The notes beneath the pieces were generated by a model that saw only the letters and a list, made by a program, of their open reading frames with translations, searched no databases and was not told where the DNA came from. The position numbers and the translations under genes are program-made. From Amycolatopsis camponoti (GTDB lineage: Bacteria > Actinomycetota > Actinomycetes > Mycobacteriales > Pseudonocardiaceae), in the NCBI RefSeq assembly GCF_902497555.1, contig NZ_CABVGP010000003.1:1674001-1738000 (forward strand): a stretch of DNA of 64,000 bases, in the 5' to 3' direction. Shown here piece after piece: positions 1 to 9,692 of this stretch (the first letter of the stretch is position 1; each line of letters begins with the position of its first letter).

Positions 1-660
1 GGGCCGTTGCCGACGCCGTGCCTGGCGCTGCTGGTCTCCGGTGGGCACACCCAGCTGCTGCGCGTCGACGACATCGCGTCGGAGATCACCGAGTTGGGGT
101 CCACTGTGGACGATGCAGCTGGTGAGGCGTACGACAAGGTTGCGCGTGTGCTGGGCCTGCCGTACCCGGGCGGTCCGCCGATCGACAAGGCGGCTAAGAA
201 CGGGAATCCTTCCGCGATCGCGTTCCCGCGTGGCATGACGGGTCCGCGCGACGCGAAGAACGACTTCTCGTTTTCGGGCTTGAAGACGTCGGTGGCGCGC
301 TGGGTCGAGGGTGCGGCTCGGCGCGGTGAGGAGATCCCGGTGGACGACGTTGCTGCGTCGTTCCAGGAGGCCGTTGCGGATGTGCTGACCATGAAGGCGA
401 TTCGTGCGGCGAAGGAGCAGGGGATTGGCACGATCGTCATCTCGGGTGGCGTTGCGGCGAACTCGCGGCTGTCGTCGCTGGCGGCTGAGCGCTGTGCCGC
501 GGCCGGGATCGAGCTGCGGGTTCCGCGGCCGCGGCTGTGCACGGACAATGGGGCGATGATCGCGGCGCTGGGTGCGCATGTGGTGGCGGCCAAGCGTCCG
601 ACCGCGTCGCTGGACTTCAGTGCTAACCCGGCTCTGCCGGTGTCGGTGGTGTCGCTCTAG
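1..660 (+). CDS. tsaD: tRNA threonylcarbamoyladenosine biosynthesis protein TsaD, C-terminal part
   Basis: This is the C-terminal two thirds (about 219 residues) of TsaD, the ASKHA-fold ATPase that transfers the threonylcarbamoyl group onto A37 of ANN-decoding tRNAs, working with TsaB, TsaE and TsaC. The frame is open at base 1, so the true start and the metal-binding HxxxH lie outside the window. Visible family signatures are SGGHTQLL, a [14 protein letters not shown] segment, GGPPID, the FSFSGLKT stretch and the C-terminal GGVAANSRL and CTDNGAMIA nucleotide-site motifs. The gene sits just before groES-groEL1 as in mycobacteria (gcp, Rv3419c), but here about 6.8 kb of other genes have been inserted between them. 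Confidence 0.96.
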   Translation, partial: GPLPTPCLALLVSGGHTQLLRVDDIASEITELGSTVDDAAGEAYDKVARVLGLPYPGGPPIDKAAKNGNPSAIAFPRGMTGPRDAKNDFSFSGLKTSVARWVEGAARRGEEIPVDDVAASFQEAVADVLTMKAIRAAKEQGIGTIVISGGVAANSRLSSLAAERCAAAGIELRVPRPRLCTDNGAMIAALGAHVVAAKRPTASLDFSANPALPVSVVSL

Positions 661-693
661 GGGCGTCCGCCACCCCGCTCGCCCATTGTGACT

Positions 694-752
694 ACGGCCG
701 GCGGCACCGGGTCAAGACGGGAAAGATGCCTTGACCCGGCGTCGCCGGCCGT
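694..752. terminator. strong hairpin between convergent tsaD and wecB
   Basis: Two arms of 23 nt (694-716 and 730-752) pair as a perfect outer 10 bp, a 3-nt internal mismatch and a perfect inner 10 bp around a 13-nt loop. There is no clear U-run, as is usual for actinomycete terminators. Its place between two convergent genes suggests that it stops transcription from both sides. Confidence 0.75.
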
Positions 753-810
753 GTTCTGGCTTCGGATCGGGGTTGCGGGGGGTGTGGGTCCCTTTCTTCC
801 GGGGTGCGCG

Positions 811-1962
811 TCAGGACGCCGCCGCGTGCTTGTGTGCCGGGGAGCCCACGCCCAGTAGCTCCTCGATTGCCGCCACGGCCAGTGCGGCCGCTTTGCCTTC
901 GCCGTAAGGGTTTCCGACCTGCGCCGGCTGTAGCTCGCCGCTCAGCAGACGCGCCGCCGTGTCGGCGATTCGTTCCGTGTCCGTTCCCACCAGCCACGCG
1001 CAGCCCGCCTCCACGACCTCCAGCCGCTCGGTGACGTCGCGCAGGACCAGCACCGGTGTGCCGAACGTTGGCGCCTCCTCCTGGATGCCGCCCGAGTCCG
1101 TCAGCACAAGTGATGCCAGGCGCAGTGCGCGGACCAGGTCCGGGTACTCCAGCGGGTCCGTCACCGTCACGCGTGGCAGGCCGCCCAGTGCCGCCTCGAC
1201 CTGGTCGCGGACCTGGGGGTTCGGGTGCGCCGGGAACAGCACCTGCACGTCCGGGTGCTCGGCCACGATCAGCTGCACCGCGGCCAGCGTCCGCTCCAGG
1301 GGCTCGCCCCACGACTCACGGCGGTGCGACGTCACGAGTACCAGCCGCTCGTCCGCCTCCGCGATCTCCATCTCCAGCAGCGCCAGCGCCGTGTCGCGCG
1401 CCGGGAGGTCGCGTGCCGCGATCTCCAGTACCGCGTCGACCACTGTGTTGCCCGTGACCGCGATCCGTTGCCGCGCAACGCCTTCCGAGCGCAGCGCGGC
1501 GGCCGCGCCGAGGGTCGGTGCCAGGTGCAGCGCCGCCAGGCGGGACACCATCTGCCGCGCGCCCTCCTCCGGGAACGGTGCGGTGAGGTCGTGCGTGCGC
1601 AGCCCGGCTTCGAGGTGCACCACCGGGATGCCCAGCCAGAACGCCGCCAGCGCGCCGGCGAGCGTCGTCGTGGTGTCGCCCTGGACGACGAGTGCGGCCG
1701 GGGCGAACCGGCGCAGGACGTCGTCGAGCGCGGGCAGCAGGCCCGCGACCAGCTCCGCCTGGCCGCCGGTCACGCGCGGCGGCACGTCCAGCCACGCGTC
1801 CGCGACCAGGCCGAACGGGGACAGGGCCTGCTCGACCATGCCCGCGTGCTGCCCGCTGTGGACCAGGATCGGCCGCATGGCCGGGTGCTCCTCCAGCGCG
1901 AGTGCCAGCGGCGCGAGCTTGAGCGCTTCCGGCCGCGTCCCGGCCAGCAACATCACATCCAC
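811..1962 (-). CDS. wecB: non-hydrolysing UDP-N-acetylglucosamine 2-epimerase
   Basis: The enzyme interconverts UDP-GlcNAc and UDP-ManNAc, a cytoplasmic step that feeds ManNAc into surface glycans. The length of about 383 residues matches the family, and the usual signatures are present in order: GTRPEALKLAPL at the N-terminus, HSGQH, QGDTTTTLA, HLEAGLRT, TSHRRESWGEP and the C-terminal TDSGGIQEEAPTFGTPVL UDP-binding region. The GTG at 1962 was chosen because it places GTRPEA a few residues from the start, as in homologues, with an AAGGGG element about 10 nt upstream; an in-frame GTG at 1983 is the main alternative. It is the last gene of a leftward set behind the two anchored proteins, and its product may feed the glycosyltransferase of the divergent arm (inference). 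Confidence 0.93.
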   Translation of the reverse strand: MDVMLLAGTRPEALKLAPLALALEEHPAMRPILVHSGQHAGMVEQALSPFGLVADAWLDVPPRVTGGQAELVAGLLPALDDVLRRFAPAALVVQGDTTTTLAGALAAFWLGIPVVHLEAGLRTHDLTAPFPEEGARQMVSRLAALHLAPTLGAAAALRSEGVARQRIAVTGNTVVDAVLEIAARDLPARDTALALLEMEIAEADERLVLVTSHRRESWGEPLERTLAAVQLIVAEHPDVQVLFPAHPNPQVRDQVEAALGGLPRVTVTDPLEYPDLVRALRLASLVLTDSGGIQEEAPTFGTPVLVLRDVTERLEVVEAGCAWLVGTDTERIADTAARLLSGELQPAQVGNPYGEGKAAALAVAAIEELLGVGSPAHKHAAAS

Positions 1963-2055
1963 CCCGCGGTGCCCCTTCTCCACATCGTCCAGTGTCCAGC
2001 AAATCGTCGGCAAGGGCCGCCGGCGTGCGAGGGGCGCACGCCGACGGCCCCGGCC

Positions 2056-2238
2056 TCAGTGCTCCCGCGCCTGGGAGAGGCGGCGGTTGCGGCGGTGGAC
2101 GGCGATCAGCGCGACGGTCCCGAGCAGGACCAGGAGCACCCCGACGGCCAGCCACCACCCGACGTCGGCACCGGTGGCGGCGAGGGTGCCCACCCCGCCA
2201 CCGGCCACGCCGACGCCCGCACCCGGCATCTTGTACAT
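2056..2238 (-). CDS. 60-residue LAATG-tailed membrane miniprotein
   Basis: The product has about 17 Gly/Val-rich residues, then LAATG, a hydrophobic segment of about 20 residues starting at GWWLAVGVLL, and a basic tail HRRNRR. This is the layout of a sortase cell-wall sorting signal (LAxTG is the class E variant), but there is almost no mature domain and no N-terminal signal peptide. The ATG at 2238 lies 11 nt after the TGA of the upstream anchored-protein gene, with GTGAGG in between as a ribosome binding site, so translation is probably coupled. No sortase gene lies in the window. The sequence could also be a decayed piece of a longer anchored protein. The function is unknown. Confidence 0.6.
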   Translation of the reverse strand: MYKMPGAGVGVAGGGVGTLAATGADVGWWLAVGVLLVLLGTVALIAVHRRNRRLSQAREH

Positions 2239-2249
2239 CCGGGCCTCAC

Positions 2250-3017
2250 TCAGGCCTGTGCCGCGCGACGGCGGTAGATCCGCGTCCCGACCGGCAGGGC
2301 GATCGCGCCGAGCAGGCCGAGCCCGATCCACAGCCCCGCGCCGGACGCCAGCGGCATCGGCGGCGCGGCTGGGCCGCAGGTCGCCGAGGACACGATCACG
2401 TCACCCGAGCCGAGTGCGCCGACGACGCCACCGAGCAGCTTCACGTGGATGGCGTTGACCGTGAGGCTGCCGTCGGCGTTCTTGATCTGCTCGTTGAGGA
2501 TGATCGTCGCGACGTTGACCAGGCCGATGGCCACCTTGATCTGGGTGTTCGGCGCCGGGTTGGCGTCGACCGCGCCGATGCTGCCGAGCTTCGCGTCGGC
2601 CAGCGTGCTGCTGCCCTTCACCCCTTCCTGGGTGGCGGTGCAGACGGCTTCGACGGTCTTGACGCCGACGGTGCCGAGTGCGGCCTTGAGCAGCGGCAGG
2701 CCGACGTCGGCGGTGGTCGCCTTCGCCGTCACCGCGCCGGAGTTGTCGTCGCGCTTGGCCTCGGTGGTGATCACGCCGGCGGTCAGGATGCCGGCCGCGT
2801 TCGCACTGGCCAGGGTGTTCGTCGTCGGTCCGGCGGTGTTCGCGGCCGCGAGCGGCCCCACCTTGACCGCGGGCTGGCCGAGCAGCGTCACGTTGACGTC
2901 GACGCCGTACGCGGAACCGTCGCCGGGGGCCGCCGAAGCGGGGGTCGCGCCGGCGAGCACGACGCTCGCCACGACCGCGGCGAGCAGCCCGCCACGGCGT
3001 ACGAGGGAGCTCTTCAT
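2250..3017 (-). CDS. secreted protein with exosortase-type C-terminal anchor (choice-of-anchor P-like)
   Basis: This 255-residue protein has a Sec signal peptide (MKSSLVRRGG, a hydrophobic run, cleavage near ASA-AP), a Thr/Val/Ala-rich mature domain with two cysteines, and a C-terminal signal made of the stretch PPMPLASGAG, a transmembrane helix and the basic end RIYRRR. I recall this as the choice-of-anchor P family of actinobacteria; that label comes from memory, not from a search. The start is the ATG at 3017, preceded by GGAGGATC at good spacing; the longer in-frame extension upstream lacks a signal peptide. It heads a leftward operon and is divergent from the exosortase gene, so it is the obvious candidate substrate. 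Confidence 0.8.
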   Translation of the reverse strand: MKSSLVRRGGLLAAVVASVVLAGATPASAAPGDGSAYGVDVNVTLLGQPAVKVGPLAAANTAGPTTNTLASANAAGILTAGVITTEAKRDDNSGAVTAKATTADVGLPLLKAALGTVGVKTVEAVCTATQEGVKGSSTLADAKLGSIGAVDANPAPNTQIKVAIGLVNVATIILNEQIKNADGSLTVNAIHVKLLGGVVGALGSGDVIVSSATCGPAAPPMPLASGAGLWIGLGLLGAIALPVGTRIYRRRAAQA

Positions 3018-3349
3018 CAACTGATCCTCCGAATTCGCTGAGTTTCCGGGTGAAAGCGTGACCGCGGGCGCGGATCGATCCTGCCTGCCTCGATTCGGCA
3101 CGCGAATCGACTATCGCCAAGACCGCCGCGAATAGCACACAAAATGGGGTTGATCACCGGATCGGGTAGTGCTTTCGGGCGTTTTCGCAGGTCGAACCCG
3201 ACGTCACCCGGTCGGCCTAGCAAGTTCGACGGCGATTCTGCCGAATGGCCGGTCAAACCCCACCTCCGAGTGGAATCGCGGGGCGTCCATGACTTACGCT
3301 CGCCCGGGGTCCGCAGCTTGACCGAAGAACCGACACCGAGAGGACCGTC
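3018..3349. promoter_or_regulatory. divergent intergenic region of the exosortase cluster
   Basis: This 332-base gap separates the start of the anchored-protein gene from the start of the exosortase gene and must hold both promoters. It is richer in A and T than its surroundings, especially around 3110-3190. I could not assign a convincing -35/-10 pair on either strand, and no reading frame here looks coding. Confidence 0.45.
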
Positions 3350-3889
3350 GTGGCCGTAGCGAGCGCTCCGAACTCAGGTACGACGAAGTTTCCCCTGGTC
3401 ATCGCACTCGGTGCGCTGATGGTCGCGGGGGCCGCGTTGGTGCTGGCCGAGCGGTTCTACCGCGAACTGGAAGTGCGCCTCGCCGGCGTGATCCTCGATC
3501 TCATCACTACATCGGGTGTTTATGTAGCGCCCGATCGGGAGTCCGTTTACTTTGGGTTGAGCAGTGCTACTCCATTCGGGTTGAGAATGACGCCGGAATG
3601 TTCTTCCGCGTTCCTTTTGCTGCCACTGCTCGTTGTGACGATGGCGATGCTGTACTTCCGGCCAGCCAATGCGAAGCGGCTCTTCTTTTCCCTCGGCATT
3701 TCCGCGCTCGTCGTCGTCTTGGTGAATCAACTGCGCATTCTGACGATCGTCGGGCTGGTCCACGAGTTCGGCACCGACGAGGGCTACTACTGGGGCCACA
3801 CGCTGCTCGGCTCGATGGTCAGCGTGCTCGGTGGCGCCGTCTCGCTGGTCCTGTTCGTCTGGCTGGCCACCCGGAAGAAGAAGGCATGA
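3350..3889 (+). CDS. exosortase/archaeosortase family protein (XrtP-like)
   Basis: This 179-residue multipass membrane protein carries the exosortase triad: Cys84 in ECSSAF, Arg129 in NQLRI and His150 in YYWGHTLLGS, each beside a hydrophobic helix. In known exosortases these residues cleave a C-terminal sorting signal and transfer the protein to an envelope acceptor. The start is a GTG preceded by GAGAGGA. The gene overlaps the next one by 4 nt (ATGA) and is divergent from its likely substrate. Bases 3490-3760 use many A- or T-ending codons, unlike the neighbours, which suggests acquisition from another genome. I recall an actinobacterial exosortase P family that fits this context; the subfamily name is from memory. 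Confidence 0.88.
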   Translation: MAVASAPNSGTTKFPLVIALGALMVAGAALVLAERFYRELEVRLAGVILDLITTSGVYVAPDRESVYFGLSSATPFGLRMTPECSSAFLLLPLLVVTMAMLYFRPANAKRLFFSLGISALVVVLVNQLRILTIVGLVHEFGTDEGYYWGHTLLGSMVSVLGGAVSLVLFVWLATRKKKA

Positions 3890-5262
3890 GCGTCAAGGTC
3901 CTGCTGGCGATCACGCAGGCGTTCGCGCTGACGATGAGCGTGGCGTTCCTGGTGTACGTCGTCGTGATCGTCGTGCCGTACCTGCGCCGCAAACCCGCGC
4001 CGGTGGGTGATCCGGCGGACTTCACGTGGCACTTCTTCGTGCCGTGCCGCGACGAAGAGTCCGTCATCCGCGAGACCATCCGCTACCTGCGCACGACGTT
4101 CCGCAAGGCGCACGTCTGGGTCGTCGACGACGACTCCGACGACCGCACCGCCCGCGTCGTGCGGATGCTGTGGCGGCGCCACGGCGGTTACGACCCGTAC
4201 CTGCACCTCGTGCCGCGCGTGCGCCCCGAGGCCCGGACCGGCAAGGGTGACGCCCTCAACGCCGCCTACCGGGCGCTCAACGACTGGATGGGCCCGGAGG
4301 CGACCCGCGACGACGTCGTGGTCGTGGTGGTCGACGCCGACGGCCGCCCGGCCCCGAACTGCCTGGAGGTCTGCGCGGCGGACCACCTCTTCGGCGACGC
4401 GGGGATCGGCGCGGTCCAGCTCGACGTCTGGATGAGCAACGTCGGCACGCCCCCGCCGACGCGCAACCCCGTCGGCCGCTGGTTCGGCCTGAAGCTGGCG
4501 CAGCTGCAGGACCTCGAGTTCCGGACGGCGATCGCGGCGATCCAGACGTCACGCGGCTTCACCGGCACGATCTCCATGGGCGGCAACGGCCAGTTCACCC
4601 GGCTCACCGCGCTCGACTCGATCGCCGGCCCCGACGAACAGCCGTGGCGCGGCTCGCTGCTGGAGGACTTCGAGCTCGGCGTCCACCTGCTCACCGAAGG
4701 CTGGCGCACCGGGTTCACGCCGGATTCCCATGTGGCGCAGGAGGGTCTGTACAGCCTGCGGCGGTTCCTGGTGCAGCGCACGAGGTGGGGCCAGGGCACC
4801 ATGCAGTGCGCGCGGTACCTGCGGCGGATCTGGGACTCGCCGCACGTCAGCACGCTCGGCGCGGCGGAGATGATGTACTACCTGGCCCAGCCGTGGCTGC
4901 AGCTGCTCGGCTCGCTGCTGTACCCGATCCCGTTCATCCTGCTGATCGCGAGCACCGCGGGCGACCCGGCGCAGATGTGGACGTGGTTCACCGGCGGCGC
5001 ATGGATCCTCTTCGCCATCTACGGCTCGTTCGGGCTGCTCCCGTTCCTCGTCTGGGGCCCGATCTACCAGCTGAAGTGCTTGCGCAGCCGCAATGTGTTG
5101 CGCGGCATCGGTCTCGGCTTCGCCTACGCGGCGTACATCTACACGTTCTACGTGACGTCGTGGCGCGCGCTGTTCCGCCTGATCCGCGGCCGCAACGGCT
5201 GGGCGAAGACGCGCCGCAACACCGAGCAGGCGGCCGGGGCGAAGGTCGCGCTCGACGCGTGA
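3886..5262 (+). CDS. membrane family-2 glycosyltransferase of the exosortase cluster
   Basis: The protein has 458 residues with one N-terminal transmembrane helix, a cytoplasmic GT-A domain and a C-terminal membrane region of about four helices, the plan of processive synthases such as hyaluronan or poly-GlcNAc synthase. The D,D,D,QxxRW set is present: DDDSDD near 81-86, DAD at 150-152, LLEDFELG with Asp261, and QRTRW at 297-301, which indicates a processive beta-glycosyltransferase. The ATG at 3886 overlaps the exosortase stop, so the two are translationally coupled. The likely product is a surface polysaccharide or glycolipid. That it builds the acceptor for the sorted protein is inference. 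The sugar donor cannot be read from the sequence, although the linked epimerase makes UDP-ManNAc a candidate. Confidence 0.87.
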   Translation: MSVKVLLAITQAFALTMSVAFLVYVVVIVVPYLRRKPAPVGDPADFTWHFFVPCRDEESVIRETIRYLRTTFRKAHVWVVDDDSDDRTARVVRMLWRRHGGYDPYLHLVPRVRPEARTGKGDALNAAYRALNDWMGPEATRDDVVVVVVDADGRPAPNCLEVCAADHLFGDAGIGAVQLDVWMSNVGTPPPTRNPVGRWFGLKLAQLQDLEFRTAIAAIQTSRGFTGTISMGGNGQFTRLTALDSIAGPDEQPWRGSLLEDFELGVHLLTEGWRTGFTPDSHVAQEGLYSLRRFLVQRTRWGQGTMQCARYLRRIWDSPHVSTLGAAEMMYYLAQPWLQLLGSLLYPIPFILLIASTAGDPAQMWTWFTGGAWILFAIYGSFGLLPFLVWGPIYQLKCLRSRNVLRGIGLGFAYAAYIYTFYVTSWRALFRLIRGRNGWAKTRRNTEQAAGAKVALDA

Positions 5263-5281
5263 GCGCGACCTCCGCCCTCGG

Positions 5282-7156
5282 TCAGAAGGCCGGGAGGATC
5301 CGGACGTCGTCCGCCTTGACGAACGCGATCCGGTGCCCGAACTGGATCTGGACGTACTTGAGCTTGCCCTTCACCACCACGTGGTCGGCCACGTCGAACG
5401 TCGTGGCCGAGTAGTACTCCGAGCCGACCGTCCCGGCCGAGGAGTACTTCTGCCCGGCCGCCAGCGTGTACGGCAGCGGCGTGATGGCCTGCACCTTGAC
5501 GTTCGCCGGGTAGGCCTCGGGCTCGGGGTACGCGCGCCCGTAGACCGGGATCGTCGCCAGCCCCGGCTTCGGGGTCACCACGAGCCCGATCGCGGGCTTC
5601 GCGACGCGGGCGCCGCGCGGGTTGTGGAACCAGCCCTTCTGCCCGAGGTACCAGATCGCGGTCCAGTCGCCGCTGACGTCGGCGACGGCGTACCGCTGCC
5701 CGGTCGCGGCCCGGCTGCCGACGTCGGAGACGGCCATGGTGGACGGCGAGCCGTCGGTGTGCAGGCCGACGTCCTTCAGCAGCGGCGAGGCGTCATTCGG
5801 CTCGGAGTGCAGTACGACGGCCTCGGAACCCCTTGCCGCGCAGGGCGTTCCGACGGCGTCACAGCCGGTGAAGATCGGCTGGTTCTTCGCGAAGTCCGGG
5901 TCGATGGTGACCAGCGACGAGCCGGGCAGCCCGAACCCGCCGAGCGGCGCGCCGAGCAGGTCGAAGTAGTGCGACCAGTCCCAGTAGGGGCCAGGGTCCC
6001 AGTGCATGCCCGCGATGGTCGACGGGACCGTCCCCGGCACGTTGTCGTGGCCGATGATGTGCGCCCGGTCGAGCGGGATGTCGTACTTGCGCGCGAGGTA
6101 GCCGACGAGCTTCGCGCTCGACCGGTACATCGCTTCGGTGTACCAGGTGCCCTTCGCGGCGAAGCCCTCGTGCTCGATGCCGATGGACTTCGCGTTGATG
6201 TACCAGTTGCCGGCGTGCCAGGCGACGTCCTTGGTCGGCACGTGCTGCGCGATCAGGCCGTCGTTGGAGCGGATCGTGTAGTGCCAGCTCACGTACGTCG
6301 GGTCCTGGGCGAGCTTGAGGACGCTGTCCCAGTAGCCCTCGGTGTCGTGGATGACGATGTGGTCGATCTTCTGGCTGACCGGCCGGTTGGCCAGGTCGTG
6401 GTTGCCGTAGTCGTCGTTCGGCAGTTCCTGGTACGGCGCCGGGACCGACTCGCAGGCGACGGTCCTCGGGCACTCGACGTTCGCGGGGTTGCCGGGGTGC
6501 TGCTTCGCGGCGACGTCCGGCGTCGCGGCCAGGGTGACCTGCTGACCGTCGTCCGTGGTGCGGGCGACGCCGGTCTTGATCGTGTCGAAGACCTCGTCGG
6601 CGAACGTCTGGGCGGCTTCGCCGGTGGATCCGCTGTAGCGCGCCACGGCGTCGTACCAGTCGGCTTGGCCGGCGTGGTACTTCGCGAGCAGGGCGGCGCC
6701 GCCCCGGATGTTCTGGGCCGGGTCCGTGCGGAGGGTCTCGGCTGTTTGGCCGGTGAGCTGGGCGGCCTCGTCGATGGTCTGGAGACCCGGTGGGGGAGTG
6801 GCGGGACCGGCCTCCGGGTGGAGGGCGGGGCGGGCGTCGTCGCCGCGGGGGTCTTCGGTGCCCTCGTCGTGGTGGGAGGTGGCTGCTCCGGCTTCCCTCA
6901 CGTCGGTGAGGTGCATGGGGCCGTAGCCGGCCGACGTGCTGGGCGTTCCGGCGTTGAAGTCCCAGCGGGACTCCAGGTAGGAGACGCCGAGGAGGACGTT
7001 CTCGGGGACGCCGAACTCGGTGGCCGCGGCGGTGAAGTCGCGTTGGCGTTGTTCGGTGGTGGCTGCTTGGGCCGGGGCGGTGGCCAGCGCGGCGGTGAGG
7101 GAGACGGCGGCGGTGAGGACCGCCGCTCTGGAGAGGGGACGGGTTGACATGGGCAT
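5282..7156 (-). CDS. secreted bifunctional peptidoglycan hydrolase (lysozyme-like plus amidase_2)
   Basis: An exported protein of about 624 residues. After a Sec signal peptide ending AQA-AT comes a lytic-transglycosylase-like region: FGVPENVLLGVSYLESRW holds the probable catalytic Glu, followed by GYGPMHLTD and a helical segment to about residue 210. Next is an N-acetylmuramoyl-L-alanine amidase type 2 domain with its zinc ligands in VIHDTEG and in the later MHWDPG, plus WHYTIR and IGHDNVPG. The final 180 residues contain SH3-like repeats that probably bind wall. The start at 7156 has a GGGGGT element just upstream and places the signal peptide at the N-terminus; ATG 7150 is nearly as good. 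It is convergent with the glycosyltransferase, 19 nt apart. Confidence 0.88.
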   Translation of the reverse strand: MPMSTRPLSRAAVLTAAVSLTAALATAPAQAATTEQRQRDFTAAATEFGVPENVLLGVSYLESRWDFNAGTPSTSAGYGPMHLTDVREAGAATSHHDEGTEDPRGDDARPALHPEAGPATPPPGLQTIDEAAQLTGQTAETLRTDPAQNIRGGAALLAKYHAGQADWYDAVARYSGSTGEAAQTFADEVFDTIKTGVARTTDDGQQVTLAATPDVAAKQHPGNPANVECPRTVACESVPAPYQELPNDDYGNHDLANRPVSQKIDHIVIHDTEGYWDSVLKLAQDPTYVSWHYTIRSNDGLIAQHVPTKDVAWHAGNWYINAKSIGIEHEGFAAKGTWYTEAMYRSSAKLVGYLARKYDIPLDRAHIIGHDNVPGTVPSTIAGMHWDPGPYWDWSHYFDLLGAPLGGFGLPGSSLVTIDPDFAKNQPIFTGCDAVGTPCAARGSEAVVLHSEPNDASPLLKDVGLHTDGSPSTMAVSDVGSRAATGQRYAVADVSGDWTAIWYLGQKGWFHNPRGARVAKPAIGLVVTPKPGLATIPVYGRAYPEPEAYPANVKVQAITPLPYTLAAGQKYSSAGTVGSEYYSATTFDVADHVVVKGKLKYVQIQFGHRIAFVKADDVRILPAF

Positions 7157-7571
7157 AAACCCCCAGGGTTCTGGTGCCAGGTGGTGAGAACCTAACCAGA
7201 AACTCACGCCAGGGGTAAGAGGCGGTGACCGCTCCTCGTCGCTCGATTGTTCAACACCGGATACCCGGCCTCACGGGCGCCTTCGGCGTCGCTTCGCGAT
7301 GAGCTTCGCTCACCCTTGACCCCGGCTCTCCGGCGCTGACTGCGGCGGGGACGAGGGGCGGGGGAGGTCTAGGGCGGTCTGTGTTGGCGCCGGTCAGGGG
7401 GTCGTTCGAGGCTGCTTCACACGCCGGTGGGGACCCTCCTTGCACGACTGGCACTCACGTGGCTAGAGTGCTAATCGCACGGCCCGACAGCCCCGGCACC
7501 CGCGACGGCGGGGGTGGTAGAGCCGTAACCACATCCTGCCAACGCTTTCGACGACCGTGGAGGTCAACCCG
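7157..7571. promoter_or_regulatory. divergent region between hydrolase gene and groES
   Basis: This 415-base gap holds the promoters of the leftward hydrolase gene and the rightward groES operon. The only element I can name is the CIRCE site at 7448-7474. Bases 7210-7440 show nothing that looks coding or regulatory. Confidence 0.5.
7448..7474. promoter_or_regulatory. CIRCE operator (HrcA site)
   Basis: The sequence is CTGGCACTC, 9 nt, GAGTGCTAA, matching the CIRCE consensus TTAGCACTC-N9-GAGTGCTAA with two changes in the left arm. It lies about 98 nt before the groES start. By analogy the heat-shock repressor HrcA binds here to control groES-groEL1. Confidence 0.92.
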
Positions 7572-7865
7572 GTGAGCGTGAACATCAAGCCGCTCGAGGA
7601 CAAGATCGTTGTCCAGACGAGTGAGGCCGAGGAGACGACCGCTTCCGGCCTCGTCATCCCCGACACCGCCAAGGAGAAGCCCCAGGAGGGCAAGGTTCTG
7701 GCCGTGGGCCCGGGCCGCATCGACGACAAGGGCAACCGCGTCCCGCTCGATGTCTCCGTCGGCGATGTCGTCATCTACTCGAAGTACGGCGGCACCGAGG
7801 TCAAGTACAACGGTGAGGACTACCTGATCCTGTCCGCCCGCGACGTGCTGGCCGTCATCAACTGA
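7572..7865 (+). CDS. groES: co-chaperonin GroES
   Basis: This 97-residue protein caps GroEL rings during folding in the cytoplasm. It has the expected [15 protein letters not shown] start, the mobile loop [19 protein letters not shown], and the core VLAVGPGR and [16 protein letters not shown]. The GTG at 7572 was chosen because GGAGGT ends 7 nt upstream; the in-frame GTG at 7557 would overlap that ribosome binding site. It is the first gene of the CIRCE-controlled operon, with groEL1 98 nt downstream beyond a hairpin. Confidence 0.97.
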   Translation: MSVNIKPLEDKIVVQTSEAEETTASGLVIPDTAKEKPQEGKVLAVGPGRIDDKGNRVPLDVSVGDVVIYSKYGGTEVKYNGEDYLILSARDVLAVIN

Positions 7866-7884
7866 CGTCCGCTCGCAGCGCATG

Positions 7885-7922
7885 ACGCCCCGGGCCCCGC
7901 ACAACGCCGGGGAGCGGGGCGT
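7885..7922 (+). terminator. intercistronic hairpin between groES and groEL1
   Basis: The outer arms ACGCCCCG (7885-7892) and CGGGGCGT (7915-7922) pair perfectly, with a second inner G/C helix, and are followed by TTCTTG. Because groEL1 must still be expressed, this may be a partial terminator or an RNA processing site that sets the groES to groEL ratio (inference). Confidence 0.5.
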
Positions 7923-7951
7923 TCTTGCGTTTCAAAGACACCGAAAGGTAA

Positions 7952-9577
<1,626 letters not shown>

Positions 9578-9587
9578 TTCAGGCGAG

Positions 9588-9627
9588 AGCGGGGCGGTAC
9601 TCCCTCGGGAGTGCCGCCCCGCTTCTT
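9588..9627 (+). terminator. intrinsic terminator of groES-groEL1
   Basis: A long G/C stem (9588-9604 with 9608-9623) with a 3-nt loop is followed by TCTTT. It begins 11 nt after the groEL1 stop. The next gene is convergent, so it may also serve whiB3. Confidence 0.88.
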
Positions 9628-9692
9628 TGTGTCCGGAACAGCACGAAGGGCGGCACCCCACCCGGTGCCGCCCTCCGATGTCTGTGGGGCGC

